From DAIOHQ01 sp036744635 (GTDB taxonomy: Bacteria > Planctomycetota > Phycisphaerae > Tepidisphaerales > Tepidisphaeraceae), in the NCBI GenBank assembly GCA_036744635.1, contig DAIOHQ010000040.1, positions 1-24,972 on the forward strand: a DNA stretch of 24,972 bases, written 5' to 3'. The first letter of the stretch is position 1. Every line of letters starts with the position of its first letter. This document shows, in pieces, positions 1-7,957 of the stretch. The notes beneath the pieces are model-generated. The model made no database searches and was not told the origin of the DNA. It saw only the letters and a list, made by a program, of their open reading frames with translations. The position numbers were made by a program, and so were the translations under genes.

Positions 1-3000
1 GGTCCATAAGAGATTGCATGTTCGACGGCACGGTCGAACGCTTCGCGCGAGCGCGGGGAAACCCGCGCCTGGAACATTTCTGCCACCGCCCGCATCGCTT
101 CGTCGTCCTGGATCGGCCCTTCGATTTCGACCAGTTCCTTTACGATGCTGGACAGGGCCTCGGCTGAGAGCTGGAGCAGATCGTCGGTATCGCCGCGCGG
201 GGCGGCGTCGCGGTGGTGGGCGTAGGGCTCGACGCCGGGTGGCAGGCCCGTGAGGGGATCGGTGGGCGGAGATTGATCGGCGGGAGGAATCGGCGTCGCG
301 GCCTCAGCGAGATTTTTCGTCTCGGTAGTCTCTTGGACGGGGGCTGGGATTGTCATCGAATCCATCGGCTCGTCTTTGAGAGTTTGGAGCCTTTCGAGCA
401 GGGCTTCGAGGACGGATTCAGGGCGCCGGAACCAATCGGTCGACCAGACACGGTGGATTTGCCAGCCGAGGCCTTCGAGGACGGATCGGCGAAGTCGATC
501 ACGATCGCGCGCGGTGGGCGAGCTTCGATACGTTGCGCCATCGCACTCGATGCCCAGCAGGTACCGGCCCGGAGCGCGGGGATCGACCACCGCCAAATCG
601 ATCTCGAATCCGGCGCAGCCAACCTTGGGATGGACTTCCCAGCCACGATCACGCAGCGTTTTGCAGACGGCGGATTCAAACTCTGAATCGTGATCTTTTC
701 CGACGGGCGGCTGGTTCTTGAGGCGGCCATGCTCGGCTACGTAAAGGTATTCCTTGAGCGCCCCGACGCCGCGTGAATCGGTGTTGGCGAGATTGATGTC
801 GTCGTGGCGGATGGAGCTGAAGACGACGCACCGCCGGCGGGCGCGGGTAACCAATACGTTTAGACGCCGCCAGCCACCTTCATCATTCAGTGCGCCGAAG
901 TTCAGGCTCATCTTTCCGGAAGCGTCTTTTCCAAAGCCGACACTGAGGATGATCACATCACGTTCGTCGCCCTGAATATTCTCCAGATTTTTAACGAAGA
1001 ACGGCTCCGTGGCTGCATGGCGGGTGATGAAGTCTTCGACGCGTTCATCGGTTTCGGTGCGGCGCAGATGCTCAATCTCATCTTCGATCGCCTGCTGCTG
1101 CGGCTGATTCAGCGTGCCGACGCCGAGGGAAAGCTCGGGATGTTCGATCGTGTGTTGAATGACGGCGCGGGCCACAGCCGCGCCCTCAATTGCGTTGTAC
1201 CGGCCTTCGCCACGGCGATAAACCGCGTTTTCGATGTAATGGAAGCTGAGGCCCAGCTCCGAACAATCGGTGTGGGGGCTGGGGAAAACGCGTAATGCGC
1301 CGTCGTAAAAGTTCTGATTGGAAAATTCGATCAGGCTGCTGTGGCGGCTGCGGTAGTGCCAGCGCAAGCCGCAGCGGTGCGGCAGGCGGACAATGCCGAG
1401 CGACAAAACGCTTTCGAGATCGGCGGAGCGGAATTCTTCGTGGTTGGCGTCATCAGGATTATCGCGTTCGGCGCGGGAAAAGAAATCGGTGGGTGGAAGC
1501 TGGCGTTCGTCGCCGACGAGGATGAGTTGTTTGCCGCGTGCGACTGCACCGTAGGCGTCGGCAGGTTCCACCTGAGAAGCTTCGTCGAAGACAACGACAT
1601 CGAATTCCAAGCCGCCGGGGGCAAGATACTGAGCGACAGACATGGGGCTCATCATGAAGCAGGGCTTGATCGACTGGACCACTTCGCCGGCGGCGGCGAG
1701 GACTTTACGCAAGGGCATGTGGCGAGTCTTCTTACGGAACTCGGCCTGCAAAAGTCCCAGCTTGGACTGGCGATGCGCCTGCTGATGCTGCGGGCGCTGA
1801 GCGGCAAGCCGAGCGGAAAGTCGATGGCGCGTGAGATCGATCCATTTGCGATCCAGATCGCGGAAGCGGGCGATGAGAGATTCGTGATCCTGGCCGCGGA
1901 AGCCTCTTAAGCTCTGGCGTTGAGAAAAAGCGTCTTCGACCCAGAGGCGATAGAAGTGGCGTTGGAAGGCGGTGGCGGCGCGGCCGCGAATGCGCTGGCC
2001 TTCGGGGCTGAGGAGGAAGGAGGTGAAGGAGGCCAGCGGGCCGGTCGAGAGGTCGAGGGCGAGCTGGTGGAAGTCGACCCATTCAGAAAGGGATTCCATC
2101 TGGTTGGGAAGCGAAGCGAGGTGCTCGGCGATCGCGGGAAGCTCACCTGAATGGGTTTGCAGATCGAGCCACTGTTGACAGTTGTTTCCGATCGCGGCCA
2201 ACCATTCGGCATAGACAAGGTCGAGCCTGGCGGCAGCATCTCTTGCGGCATCGGCTTCTGCCTTCAGTTCGCGACGATCATCAGACGGGACGATCGTGAT
2301 CGCGGCCGCGACGGTGAGCTTGCCGGTCTCGACCAACTTTCGAATCGCGACAGCAGCCGTGACGTAGTTTGCGAGCGCATCCCAATCGCCATCAATTCCC
2401 TTCCACGCTGGGCCGAGTTGATCGATGCATTGTGGCGCTTCGGTTTCAATCTCATGGCGGAGCCGGGCGCTATCAACGAGTGATTTGAGAAGCTCGATTT
2501 GCACATCGAGCGCCGGAAGCTTGCCGAGCGTAAAGGACTGAAGACGCTTGTTATCTGAATACCACGCGGGGTTCAGAAACCGGATGATGGAATGCCCGTG
2601 AAGTTGCCGGCGATCAAGAATGGGTTGCCATACCTGCAACTCGGCTTCGGGCTTTAAGGCTCGCGCCCAGGTGGATTTCAATTCCGCGCGGCGTTTACCC
2701 AGCTTGAGCCATTGTTCAAGGCGAGAATCCAATTGGTTCCAGCGCACGTCCCCAATCGCGGCGGCCGAAATCTGCGGCATGGGCAGCAGCGCGTCGGCAG
2801 TGGCAATCTGGACGTTGGCGTTGCGGAGTCGCGTTGCCGGTGGCAATCCGAGGCGGACGGAAAGCTTTGCGAATGATTCGAGCCCGGATTGAATGGCCTG
2901 GATGATCGCTTCGATGGCCTTGCGAATGCGCTGTTGGTCTTTCAGGCCGACCGATTTTAAGCCAACGCTGCGCCACGGGTGCTTTGATGGCTCGCCAACG

Positions 3001-4661
3001 CGAGCAAGACGCCGGTCGAGGGTATCAATGCGCTCGCGGGCATCGGTAAGCTGTTGAGGGGTCCAGGACGGCAGATCGGGGATGTCACACACGACTTCGG
3101 GTTCAGCGCTGAGCGCAATCGCATTGGACATCGCCTGAAACGGCGACATTTGCAGCGCGCCGTAATTCTCGTGCAACTCCCGGCGGTAGGCATTGAGCGC
3201 ATCGCGGACGTTTTTGAGTTCAGCCGCGGTTTGATCGGAAGTCCGTTGCGAATCCGGCTCGCGATCGAGCGTGCGCTGGAGTTCCTGCATGACCGATTTT
3301 TTGCTGGTCTTGCGGCTGTGCAGCTCCAGGACGAAATCACCGAGACCGACGTTCTCGAGGCGGCGTTTGACGACTTCAAGGGCGGCGGCTTTTTCGGAGA
3401 CGAACAGGACGGTGCGGCCGGCGGCGAGACATTCGCCGATGATGTTGGTGATGGTTTGAGATTTGCCGGTGCCGGGCGGGCCATCGATGACCATGCTGAC
3501 GCCGTTCTTCGCGGCGACGATTGCGGTTTGCTGGCTGGAGTCGGCATCGACAATCTGAAAGCAATCGAGCGGCTGGATGGTGTCATCGAGCGTAGCCGGG
3601 TCGGGGAGCGTGCCGGCATCGACCGGCTCGGTGCCCTGGGGAACCCAGCCGGTAAGCTGGCAGATCAGCGGGTGATTGGTCAGGCGGGTGGGATCGGGCC
3701 AGCTTTGGGGATCGAGATCGCGATACATCAGCAGTTTGGAAAAACTGAACAGCCCGATGTGGATTTCGGGATGGAAACTCCAGCCCTGCACGACTTCCAG
3801 AGATTTCCGCACTTCCTCAAAATACGCCTCGAGCTCGCCTTCTTCAGGATCAAATATCGGCAGCTCAAAGCCGAACTGGTTTTGGCATAGCTCGGCCAGG
3901 CACGGGTTGGTGAGCACATCGTCTTCGAAGAGCTGAACGGAATAGCGCGTGTTCACCGTTTTGCGTTTGAACTCGACGGGGATGAAGACCAGCGGCGCTC
4001 TGGAAGTTACTGCCTGATCCTCAACCTCGCGCCATTCGACGATGCCGAGGGTCATATACAAGATGTTGTAGCCCTGCTCCTGAAGGGCGCTGGCGGCTTC
4101 ACGGGCGAGGTGGACGAGGCGGGTTTGGAGTTTCTCGCCAGTGAGCAGGGTTTGAAGATTGCGGTCCTGGTGGCGATCGGATGGACTGGTCGCACTCACC
4201 GGCGCCAGGGGAAGGTCGTGCGTTGGTCGAACCGCTGGGGAGGGAGATAGAGGGGTGCGTGACAGATTCGGCGGCGGCCCTTCTTCCCTCCCCCGGTACG
4301 CCGGGGGAGGGTAGGGAGGGGGTTCTTTTTGGCTTTGGATTCCTGTTCCAACCAATGCCTCGCCGGCCCCCTCCCCAACCCTCCCCCGGCGTACGGGTGG
4401 AGGGAGCAGAGATAGAGCATCACCGCGCGATGGAGGCGGTGCTTCGTTGGTGAGCGGCTCGCGCAGGGGTTTTGGCGCTTCCTCGCGGGAGAGGAACTGC
4501 ATGGTGCGGGCGTCATCGACGAGGACGCCGTACACCTGGGCGGGGATTTCATCCACGATCTGGAGTGTGGATTCGCCTTTGGCCTGATGATTCAGCAGGC
4601 GGTTTCGGCGCGTGAGATCGAGCAGGCGACGGCGAATATCCTGGAGTTTGGTTTCGACCAA
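1..4661 (-). CDS. DUF4011-helicase-Vsr-like nuclease-DUF3320 protein, C-terminus cut by window edge
   Basis: One frame stays open from 4661 to the window edge, at least 1,553 codons. The N-terminus reads IRRRLLDLTRRNRLLNH, typical of DUF4011. Superfamily 1 helicase motifs follow: Walker A GPPGTGKS at residues 394-401, DEASQ at 1026-1030, GDERQLPP at about 1050, NIQGDERDV at about 1226 and LVTRARRR at about 1271. A PD-(D/E)XK, Vsr-like domain has D1355 (IDLAVVDP) and E1372/D1374 (IECDGA), followed by GWQIHRVWS. The tail from about residue 1475 resembles DUF3320. About 625 residues separate Walker A from DEASQ, so a large insertion splits the ATPase core, as in this family. From memory this domain order matches the single-gene antiphage system called Hhe (Gao et al. 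2020); a DNA-targeting defence role is inferred. Only the last part of the C-terminus is missing. Residues 86-127 come from an in-frame palindromic repeat. The TTG start is chosen for its ribosome binding site. Confidence 0.93.
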   Translation of the reverse strand, partial: MVETKLQDIRRRLLDLTRRNRLLNHQAKGESTLQIVDEIPAQVYGVLVDDARTMQFLSREEAPKPLREPLTNEAPPPSRGDALSLLPPPVRRGRVGEGAGEALVGTGIQSQKEPPPYPPPAYRGREEGPPPNLSRTPLSPSPAVRPTHDLPLAPVSATSPSDRHQDRNLQTLLTGEKLQTRLVHLAREAASALQEQGYNILYMTLGIVEWREVEDQAVTSRAPLVFIPVEFKRKTVNTRYSVQLFEDDVLTNPCLAELCQNQFGFELPIFDPEEGELEAYFEEVRKSLEVVQGWSFHPEIHIGLFSFSKLLMYRDLDPQSWPDPTRLTNHPLICQLTGWVPQGTEPVDAGTLPDPATLDDTIQPLDCFQIVDADSSQQTAIVAAKNGVSMVIDGPPGTGKSQTITNIIGECLAAGRTVLFVSEKAAALEVVKRRLENVGLGDFVLELHSRKTSKKSVMQELQRTLDREPDSQRTSDQTAAELKNVRDALNAYRRELHENYGALQMSPFQAMSNAIALSAEPEVVCDIPDLPSWTPQQLTDARERIDTLDRRLARVGEPSKHPWRSVGLKSVGLKDQQRIRKAIEAIIQAIQSGLESFAKLSVRLGLPPATRLRNANVQIATADALLPMPQISAAAIGDVRWNQLDSRLEQWLKLGKRRAELKSTWARALKPEAELQVWQPILDRRQLHGHSIIRFLNPAWYSDNKRLQSFTLGKLPALDVQIELLKSLVDSARLRHEIETEAPQCIDQLGPAWKGIDGDWDALANYVTAAVAIRKLVETGKLTVAAAITIVPSDDRRELKAEADAARDAAARLDLVYAEWLAAIGNNCQQWLDLQTHSGELPAIAEHLASLPNQMESLSEWVDFHQLALDLSTGPLASFTSFLLSPEGQRIRGRAATAFQRHFYRLWVEDAFSQRQSLRGFRGQDHESLIARFRDLDRKWIDLTRHRLSARLAAQRPQHQQAHRQSKLGLLQAEFRKKTRHMPLRKVLAAAGEVVQSIKPCFMMSPMSVAQYLAPGGLEFDVVVFDEASQVEPADAYGAVARGKQLILVGDERQLPPTDFFSRAERDNPDDANHEEFRSADLESVLSLGIVRLPHRCGLRWHYRSRHSSLIEFSNQNFYDGALRVFPSPHTDCSELGLSFHYIENAVYRRGEGRYNAIEGAAVARAVIQHTIEHPELSLGVGTLNQPQQQAIEDEIEHLRRTETDERVEDFITRHAATEPFFVKNLENIQGDERDVIILSVGFGKDASGKMSLNFGALNDEGGWRRLNVLVTRARRRCVVFSSIRHDDINLANTDSRGVGALKEYLYVAEHGRLKNQPPVGKDHDSEFESAVCKTLRDRGWEVHPKVGCAGFEIDLAVVDPRAPGRYLLGIECDGATYRSSPTARDRDRLRRSVLEGLGWQIHRVWSTDWFRRPESVLEALLERLQTLKDEPMDSMTIPAPVQETTETKNLAEAATPIPPADQSPPTDPLTGLPPGVEPYAHHRDAAPRGDTDDLLQLSAEALSSIVKELVEIEGPIQDDEAMRAVAEMFQARVSPRSREAFDRAVEHAISYG
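4286..4405. repeat. Palindromic GC-rich element, copy A, inside the helicase gene
   Basis: Each end is a hairpin: CCCTCCCCCGG, a TACG loop and CCGGGGGAGGG on the left, and a mirrored imperfect version on the right. The two ends are also inverted repeats of each other around a roughly 45-bp centre. The same ends occur at 20897-21059 and 23882-24040 in intergenic DNA, where the centre is longer and different. This copy lies wholly within the helicase coding frame and adds a Pro/Gly/Arg-rich stretch of about 40 residues without a stop. Confidence 0.9.
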
Positions 4662-4668
4662 CGTTACG

Positions 4669-4674
4669 TCCTTT
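4669..4674 (-). promoter_or_regulatory. Shine-Dalgarno AAAGGA setting a TTG start
   Basis: On the minus strand AAAGGA is followed by seven bases and then TTG at 4661-4659. No in-frame ATG exists upstream before the frame enters repeat-like DNA; the next candidate is a GTG at 4808 inside that motif. The resulting N-terminus places the conserved RRRLLDLTRRNRLLNH segment about ten residues in, where the family has it. Confidence 0.6.
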
Positions 4675-4787
4675 GTTGGGCCGCCAGCGTGGGGCGACCG
4701 GGAATTATCGGAGCGGCGACCGTTGGACTGAAGATCGAACTGCGTTATGGGACCTGGCCTGGTCGAGGCTCCGTTGGGGAATGGTTT

Positions 4788-4814
4788 ACCACGAAGGCGC
4801 GAAGACACGAAGGG
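4788..4814. repeat. Short periodic motif, CGAAG every 8 bases
   Basis: Three CGAAG units sit 8 bases apart (ACGAAGGCG, CGAAGACA, CGAAGG). I recall near-identical strings, often read as TTCGTGTCTTCGCG, dispersed in intergenic DNA of many bacterial genomes including planctomycetes. It lies between the divergent helicase and glycosyltransferase genes. Its function is unknown and only one copy is present here. Confidence 0.5.
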
Positions 4815-4913
4815 AAAGGGCCGGCGGGAAAGCAAATGATTGCCGGGAGGTGGCCAACCTTTGGGGTTGGTTTAGAATCGGGGTGATAAAATCGTTCGCG
4901 TTTTTTAAGAGAT

Positions 4914-4962
4914 TCGAGTCCGTTCGGCGAGGGTGAGTACACCCTCGCACTCACGGACTCGA
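4914..4962. other. Two-tier hairpin in the divergent intergenic region
   Basis: An outer 10-bp perfect stem (TCGAGTCCGT with ACGGACTCGA) encloses an inner 9-bp perfect stem (GCGAGGGTG with CACCCTCGC) closed by an AGTA loop, with three and four unpaired bases between the stems. No T-run follows on the plus strand, so it does not look like an ordinary terminator. It lies 81 bases before the glycosyltransferase ATG and could be a 5' leader structure or a REP-like cruciform. The rest of 4662-5043 shows no convincing gene. Confidence 0.7.
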
Positions 4963-5043
4963 TGCAGACAAGAATGTCCGCACCACCTTAATGGGCGGGC
5001 GAGAATCATATCGGCCCCCAAAAAAGCGCTATCGGGACGTGCT

Positions 5044-5910
5044 ATGACCAAAGCGATCGTGACATTGGCCGTCGGTGATGAATATCAGGCGCTTTGGGAA
5101 ACCAAAGCCCGGCCATCGTGGGAGCGCTACGCTGCGCGGCATGGCTATGAAATCATTGCGCTTCACGAACCGATAGACCCTTCGCCGGAAGTCCAGCGTT
5201 CGATGGCGTGGCAGAAACTGCTGATCCTCGGGCATCCGAAGGTCAGCGGATTCGATCGAGTTGTGTGGCTCGACTGCGATCTGATTATCAATGCGGAGGC
5301 GGCGCCGTGCATTGTGCAGCATACACCTGAGGAGAAAGTTGGGGCCGTGCTGGACATGGCCCTGCTTTCGCATCCGGGATTGAGTTTGCCATTTGAGCTG
5401 GTGAACAACTGGCGGGGCTCGAATGCATCGTTCAGTCAGAAGATATATGAATTGAACGGCCTGCGGACGCCGGCGCCTTATTTCATCAACGGCGGCGTTT
5501 TGGTTTTGAGCCGGTCGCATCGCGAAGTGTTGGAGCACGTTTATCGCACTTACCGCCAGGGACAGTACAGCTACTACGAGCAAATCGGCCTGTCGTATGA
5601 GCTTTTGACGCGGGGATTGCATCACGCACTCCTTCCGCAATTCAACGCGCTGTGGCTCGAATATCGAAGCGCGGCGTATCCGTTTGTGGATCGATTGCCG
5701 GCCATGCTGCCGATGTGCATCGCGGTGGCGTTGCGAAATTCGTTCTTCCTGCACTTTGCGGGGCATCGTCGCGATATGGAAGCGTATGACCCGGACGTGG
5801 TAGCGCGCGATCGTTCTGTTGTGATGGGCCCAAGGTATATTCAACGCGTGGCATCAGAATGGACAGCACTGGCGGAGGCCGGTGCAAAAACCGAAAAGCG
5901 GGAGACTTGA
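5044..5910 (+). CDS. GT-A fold glycosyltransferase (GT34-like)
   Basis: The 288-residue protein has a hydrophobic first beta strand (AIVTLAVGD), a DxD-type metal and sugar-nucleotide site at residues 77-79 in VVWLDCDLIIN, and FINGGVLVLSR further on, as in small GT-A transferases. It should move a sugar from a nucleotide donor; acceptor and linkage cannot be read. There is no signal peptide or membrane segment, so it is probably cytosolic. The ATG at 5044 is preferred, with a weak GGGA six bases upstream. A GTG at 4933 would add 37 unrelated residues encoded through the upstream hairpin. The stop lies one base before the next ATG, so the two genes are probably co-transcribed, although their functions are not obviously linked. 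The family assignment within GT-A is uncertain. Confidence 0.85.
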   Translation: MTKAIVTLAVGDEYQALWETKARPSWERYAARHGYEIIALHEPIDPSPEVQRSMAWQKLLILGHPKVSGFDRVVWLDCDLIINAEAAPCIVQHTPEEKVGAVLDMALLSHPGLSLPFELVNNWRGSNASFSQKIYELNGLRTPAPYFINGGVLVLSRSHREVLEHVYRTYRQGQYSYYEQIGLSYELLTRGLHHALLPQFNALWLEYRSAAYPFVDRLPAMLPMCIAVALRNSFFLHFAGHRRDMEAYDPDVVARDRSVVMGPRYIQRVASEWTALAEAGAKTEKRET

Positions 5911-5911
5911 A

Positions 5912-7636
5912 ATGAAACATCAGCCAACGCGGCAATGGGGATGGATCGGATTTGGGCTGTTGGTCGGGGGAATGATCACCTGTGGCGTTGCCCATGGCGC
6001 GGATCTGACGGATCGGGCCAAGGCGTTTGTGGCCGAGCATGAGAAGGCGGTTCGCCCGCTGGAAGTGACGGCATCGCGGGCGTGGTGGAATGCCAACACC
6101 TCGGGAAAAGACGAGGATTTTAAGACCAAGCAGGCCGCGGAGGAAAAACTGGTCGAGACGCTGGCGGATCGAAAGGCGTTTGCCGAAGCCAAATCGCTTT
6201 ACGATCATCGAGCGGAAATCACCGACCCGACGATGGCGCGATGCATTGAGGTGATTTACCTGCAACGGCTATCGCTCCAGACCGACCCGGCCCTGTCCAA
6301 GGCGATCATCGCAAAAGAAAACGCCGTCGAGCAGGCATTTAACGTCTACCGCGCGAAAGTGGATGGAAAGGAACTGACCGCCAGCGCCGTGACGGAAGTA
6401 TTGAAGACCTCGAAGGATTCGGCCCAGCGAAAAGCGGTATGGGAAGCGAGCAAGGGCGTTGGGAAAGTTGTCGAGAAAGACCTGAAGGAACTTGTGAAGC
6501 TGCGAAACGAGGGCGCCCGGCAGCTTGGGTTTAAGAACTTTCACGAAGCAACGCTCTTCACCGGCGAGCAGACAACCGCGGATGTGATGAAGCTGTTTGA
6601 TGAACTCGATCAGCTCACGCGCGGCGCGTTTGATAGTGCCAAGCGCGAGATGGATCAGAAGCTGGCGGCCAATTGCGGGGTGAAGGTTGAGGACCTGCGG
6701 CCTTGGCATTATCACGATCCGTTTTTTCAGGAAGCGCCGGCGGTATTTGGCGCGGACCTGGATGCCCCCTACCGCCACGCCGATCTGCTGAAGTTATCGC
6801 GAGACTTCTATGCGGGGATCGGTCTGCCGATTGATGACGTGCTGCAACGTGGAGATTATTTCGAGAAGCCGGGCAAAAGCCCACACGCATTCTGCTCGGA
6901 TATCGATCGGGAAGGCGATGTGCGGGTGCTGGCGAATGTGGTGCCCAACGAATATTGGATGAACACGTTGCTGCACGAACTGGGGCATTCGGTTTACAGC
7001 AGCAAGAATATTCCGAAAACGGTTCCTTACACGCTGCGCACCGCCTCGCACACACTGACGACCGAAGGCCTGGCAATGATGCTTCAGCGGCTGGCGGATT
7101 CGGAACTGTGGATCAAGCAGATGGGCATCACCATCGACAACCCCCAGGCTTTTGCACAAGCCGCGGCGCGGGCGCGGCGCAATGAGCTGTTGGTGTTCTC
7201 GCGGTGGTGCCAGGTGATGCTGCGGTTTGAAAAGAGCATGTATGAAAACCCCGACCAGGACCTCAACGCGCTCTGGTGGGACCTGGAGGAAAAGTATCAG
7301 GGCATCAAACGGCCGGAAGGACGAAACGAGCCCGATTATGCCAGCAAGATCCACATCGTGACTTCTGCCTGCTATTACCACAATTACATGATGGGCGACT
7401 TGTTCGCATCGCAGGTGCATCACGCCATCGCCCGCGATGTGTATCACGGGGCCGACCCGCGCACGGTCACGTATGTTGGCAATAAAGCGGTCGGACAGTT
7501 TCTTCAGGAAAAGATTTTCAACGCGGGGAATTTGAAGAGCTGGAACGAGCTGACAAAGTTTGCCACGGGAGAGAATCTCAATGCCAAGGCGTTTGCACAG
7601 GATTTTAAAGGGCAAGGCTTCGACATGGCTCCGTGA
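5912..7636 (+). CDS. Secreted zinc metallopeptidase, M2/M3-like
   Basis: The 574-residue protein begins with a basic, then hydrophobic signal peptide likely cut after VAHG, so it should act outside the cytoplasm. The gluzincin zinc site HELGH is at residues 355-359, and the third ligand is probably E385 in TTEGLAM, 26 residues later. The N-terminal ASRAWWNANTSG segment resembles peptidase family M2 (angiotensin-converting-enzyme-like), while the overall helical plan also fits M3 oligopeptidases. It should cleave peptides; the substrate is unknown. The ATG at 5912 follows GGGAG with seven bases of spacing and begins one base after the previous stop. A GTG at 5882 would put ten residues before the signal peptide and is less likely. 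Confidence 0.88.
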   Translation: MKHQPTRQWGWIGFGLLVGGMITCGVAHGADLTDRAKAFVAEHEKAVRPLEVTASRAWWNANTSGKDEDFKTKQAAEEKLVETLADRKAFAEAKSLYDHRAEITDPTMARCIEVIYLQRLSLQTDPALSKAIIAKENAVEQAFNVYRAKVDGKELTASAVTEVLKTSKDSAQRKAVWEASKGVGKVVEKDLKELVKLRNEGARQLGFKNFHEATLFTGEQTTADVMKLFDELDQLTRGAFDSAKREMDQKLAANCGVKVEDLRPWHYHDPFFQEAPAVFGADLDAPYRHADLLKLSRDFYAGIGLPIDDVLQRGDYFEKPGKSPHAFCSDIDREGDVRVLANVVPNEYWMNTLLHELGHSVYSSKNIPKTVPYTLRTASHTLTTEGLAMMLQRLADSELWIKQMGITIDNPQAFAQAAARARRNELLVFSRWCQVMLRFEKSMYENPDQDLNALWWDLEEKYQGIKRPEGRNEPDYASKIHIVTSACYYHNYMMGDLFASQVHHAIARDVYHGADPRTVTYVGNKAVGQFLQEKIFNAGNLKSWNELTKFATGENLNAKAFAQDFKGQGFDMAP

Positions 7637-7957
7637 TAGACATCGTTTGCCGGCGCTCGGTGGAAACCTCCCTAGGACCTGCTGCACATCGAAATGACCA
7701 TGCGCGCTGATCCGAATCTTGGCGGCAGTTGAAATCGGCATTGTGGTGGTTTTGGCGAGGAGAATTGCCGCGCTCTGAGAATCCGGGGCGGCGCGGGGTA
7801 CCGCTCTACCCCGGCGTGGGGGCTTATCGGGGTGGGCCGCGGCCTTTAGGGTGGGCGGGGCGCAGGGTGAATTCAGCGAGCCGCGCGTGATTCGGCAAAT
7901 TCCAGATCCTTCGCTGCGCTCCAGGATGACAAGATCGAGGATTTCAGTTGGGGGGGT
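7637..7957. other. Intergenic stretch between convergent genes
   Basis: No credible gene is seen. Around 7795-7820 a GGGGTA/TACCCC inverted pair sits in very GC-rich DNA and could form a weak hairpin between the convergent peptidase and SDR genes. At about 7903-7932 there is a string containing CCTTCGCTGCGCTCCAGGA followed by TGACA, which resembles a short dispersed sequence I recall from several bacterial groups. No clear T-tract terminator is visible. Confidence 0.4.

Noticed and set aside
3054..3890. A 278-codon plus-strand frame, with other plus-strand frames between 213 and 4000
   Set aside because: They lie opposite the helicase frame, which carries all the family motifs. The plus-strand proteins are antisense readings with no domain signal and no ribosome binding site pattern.
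4196..4552. A suspected frameshift or pseudogene at the palindromic insertion in the helicase gene
   Set aside because: Codon-by-codon reading from 4460 to 4141 gave no stop, and the frame on both sides of the repeat is the same.
6794..7741. A 315-codon minus-strand frame within the metallopeptidase gene
   Set aside because: It is antisense to the region holding the HELGH zinc site and has no family-like features.
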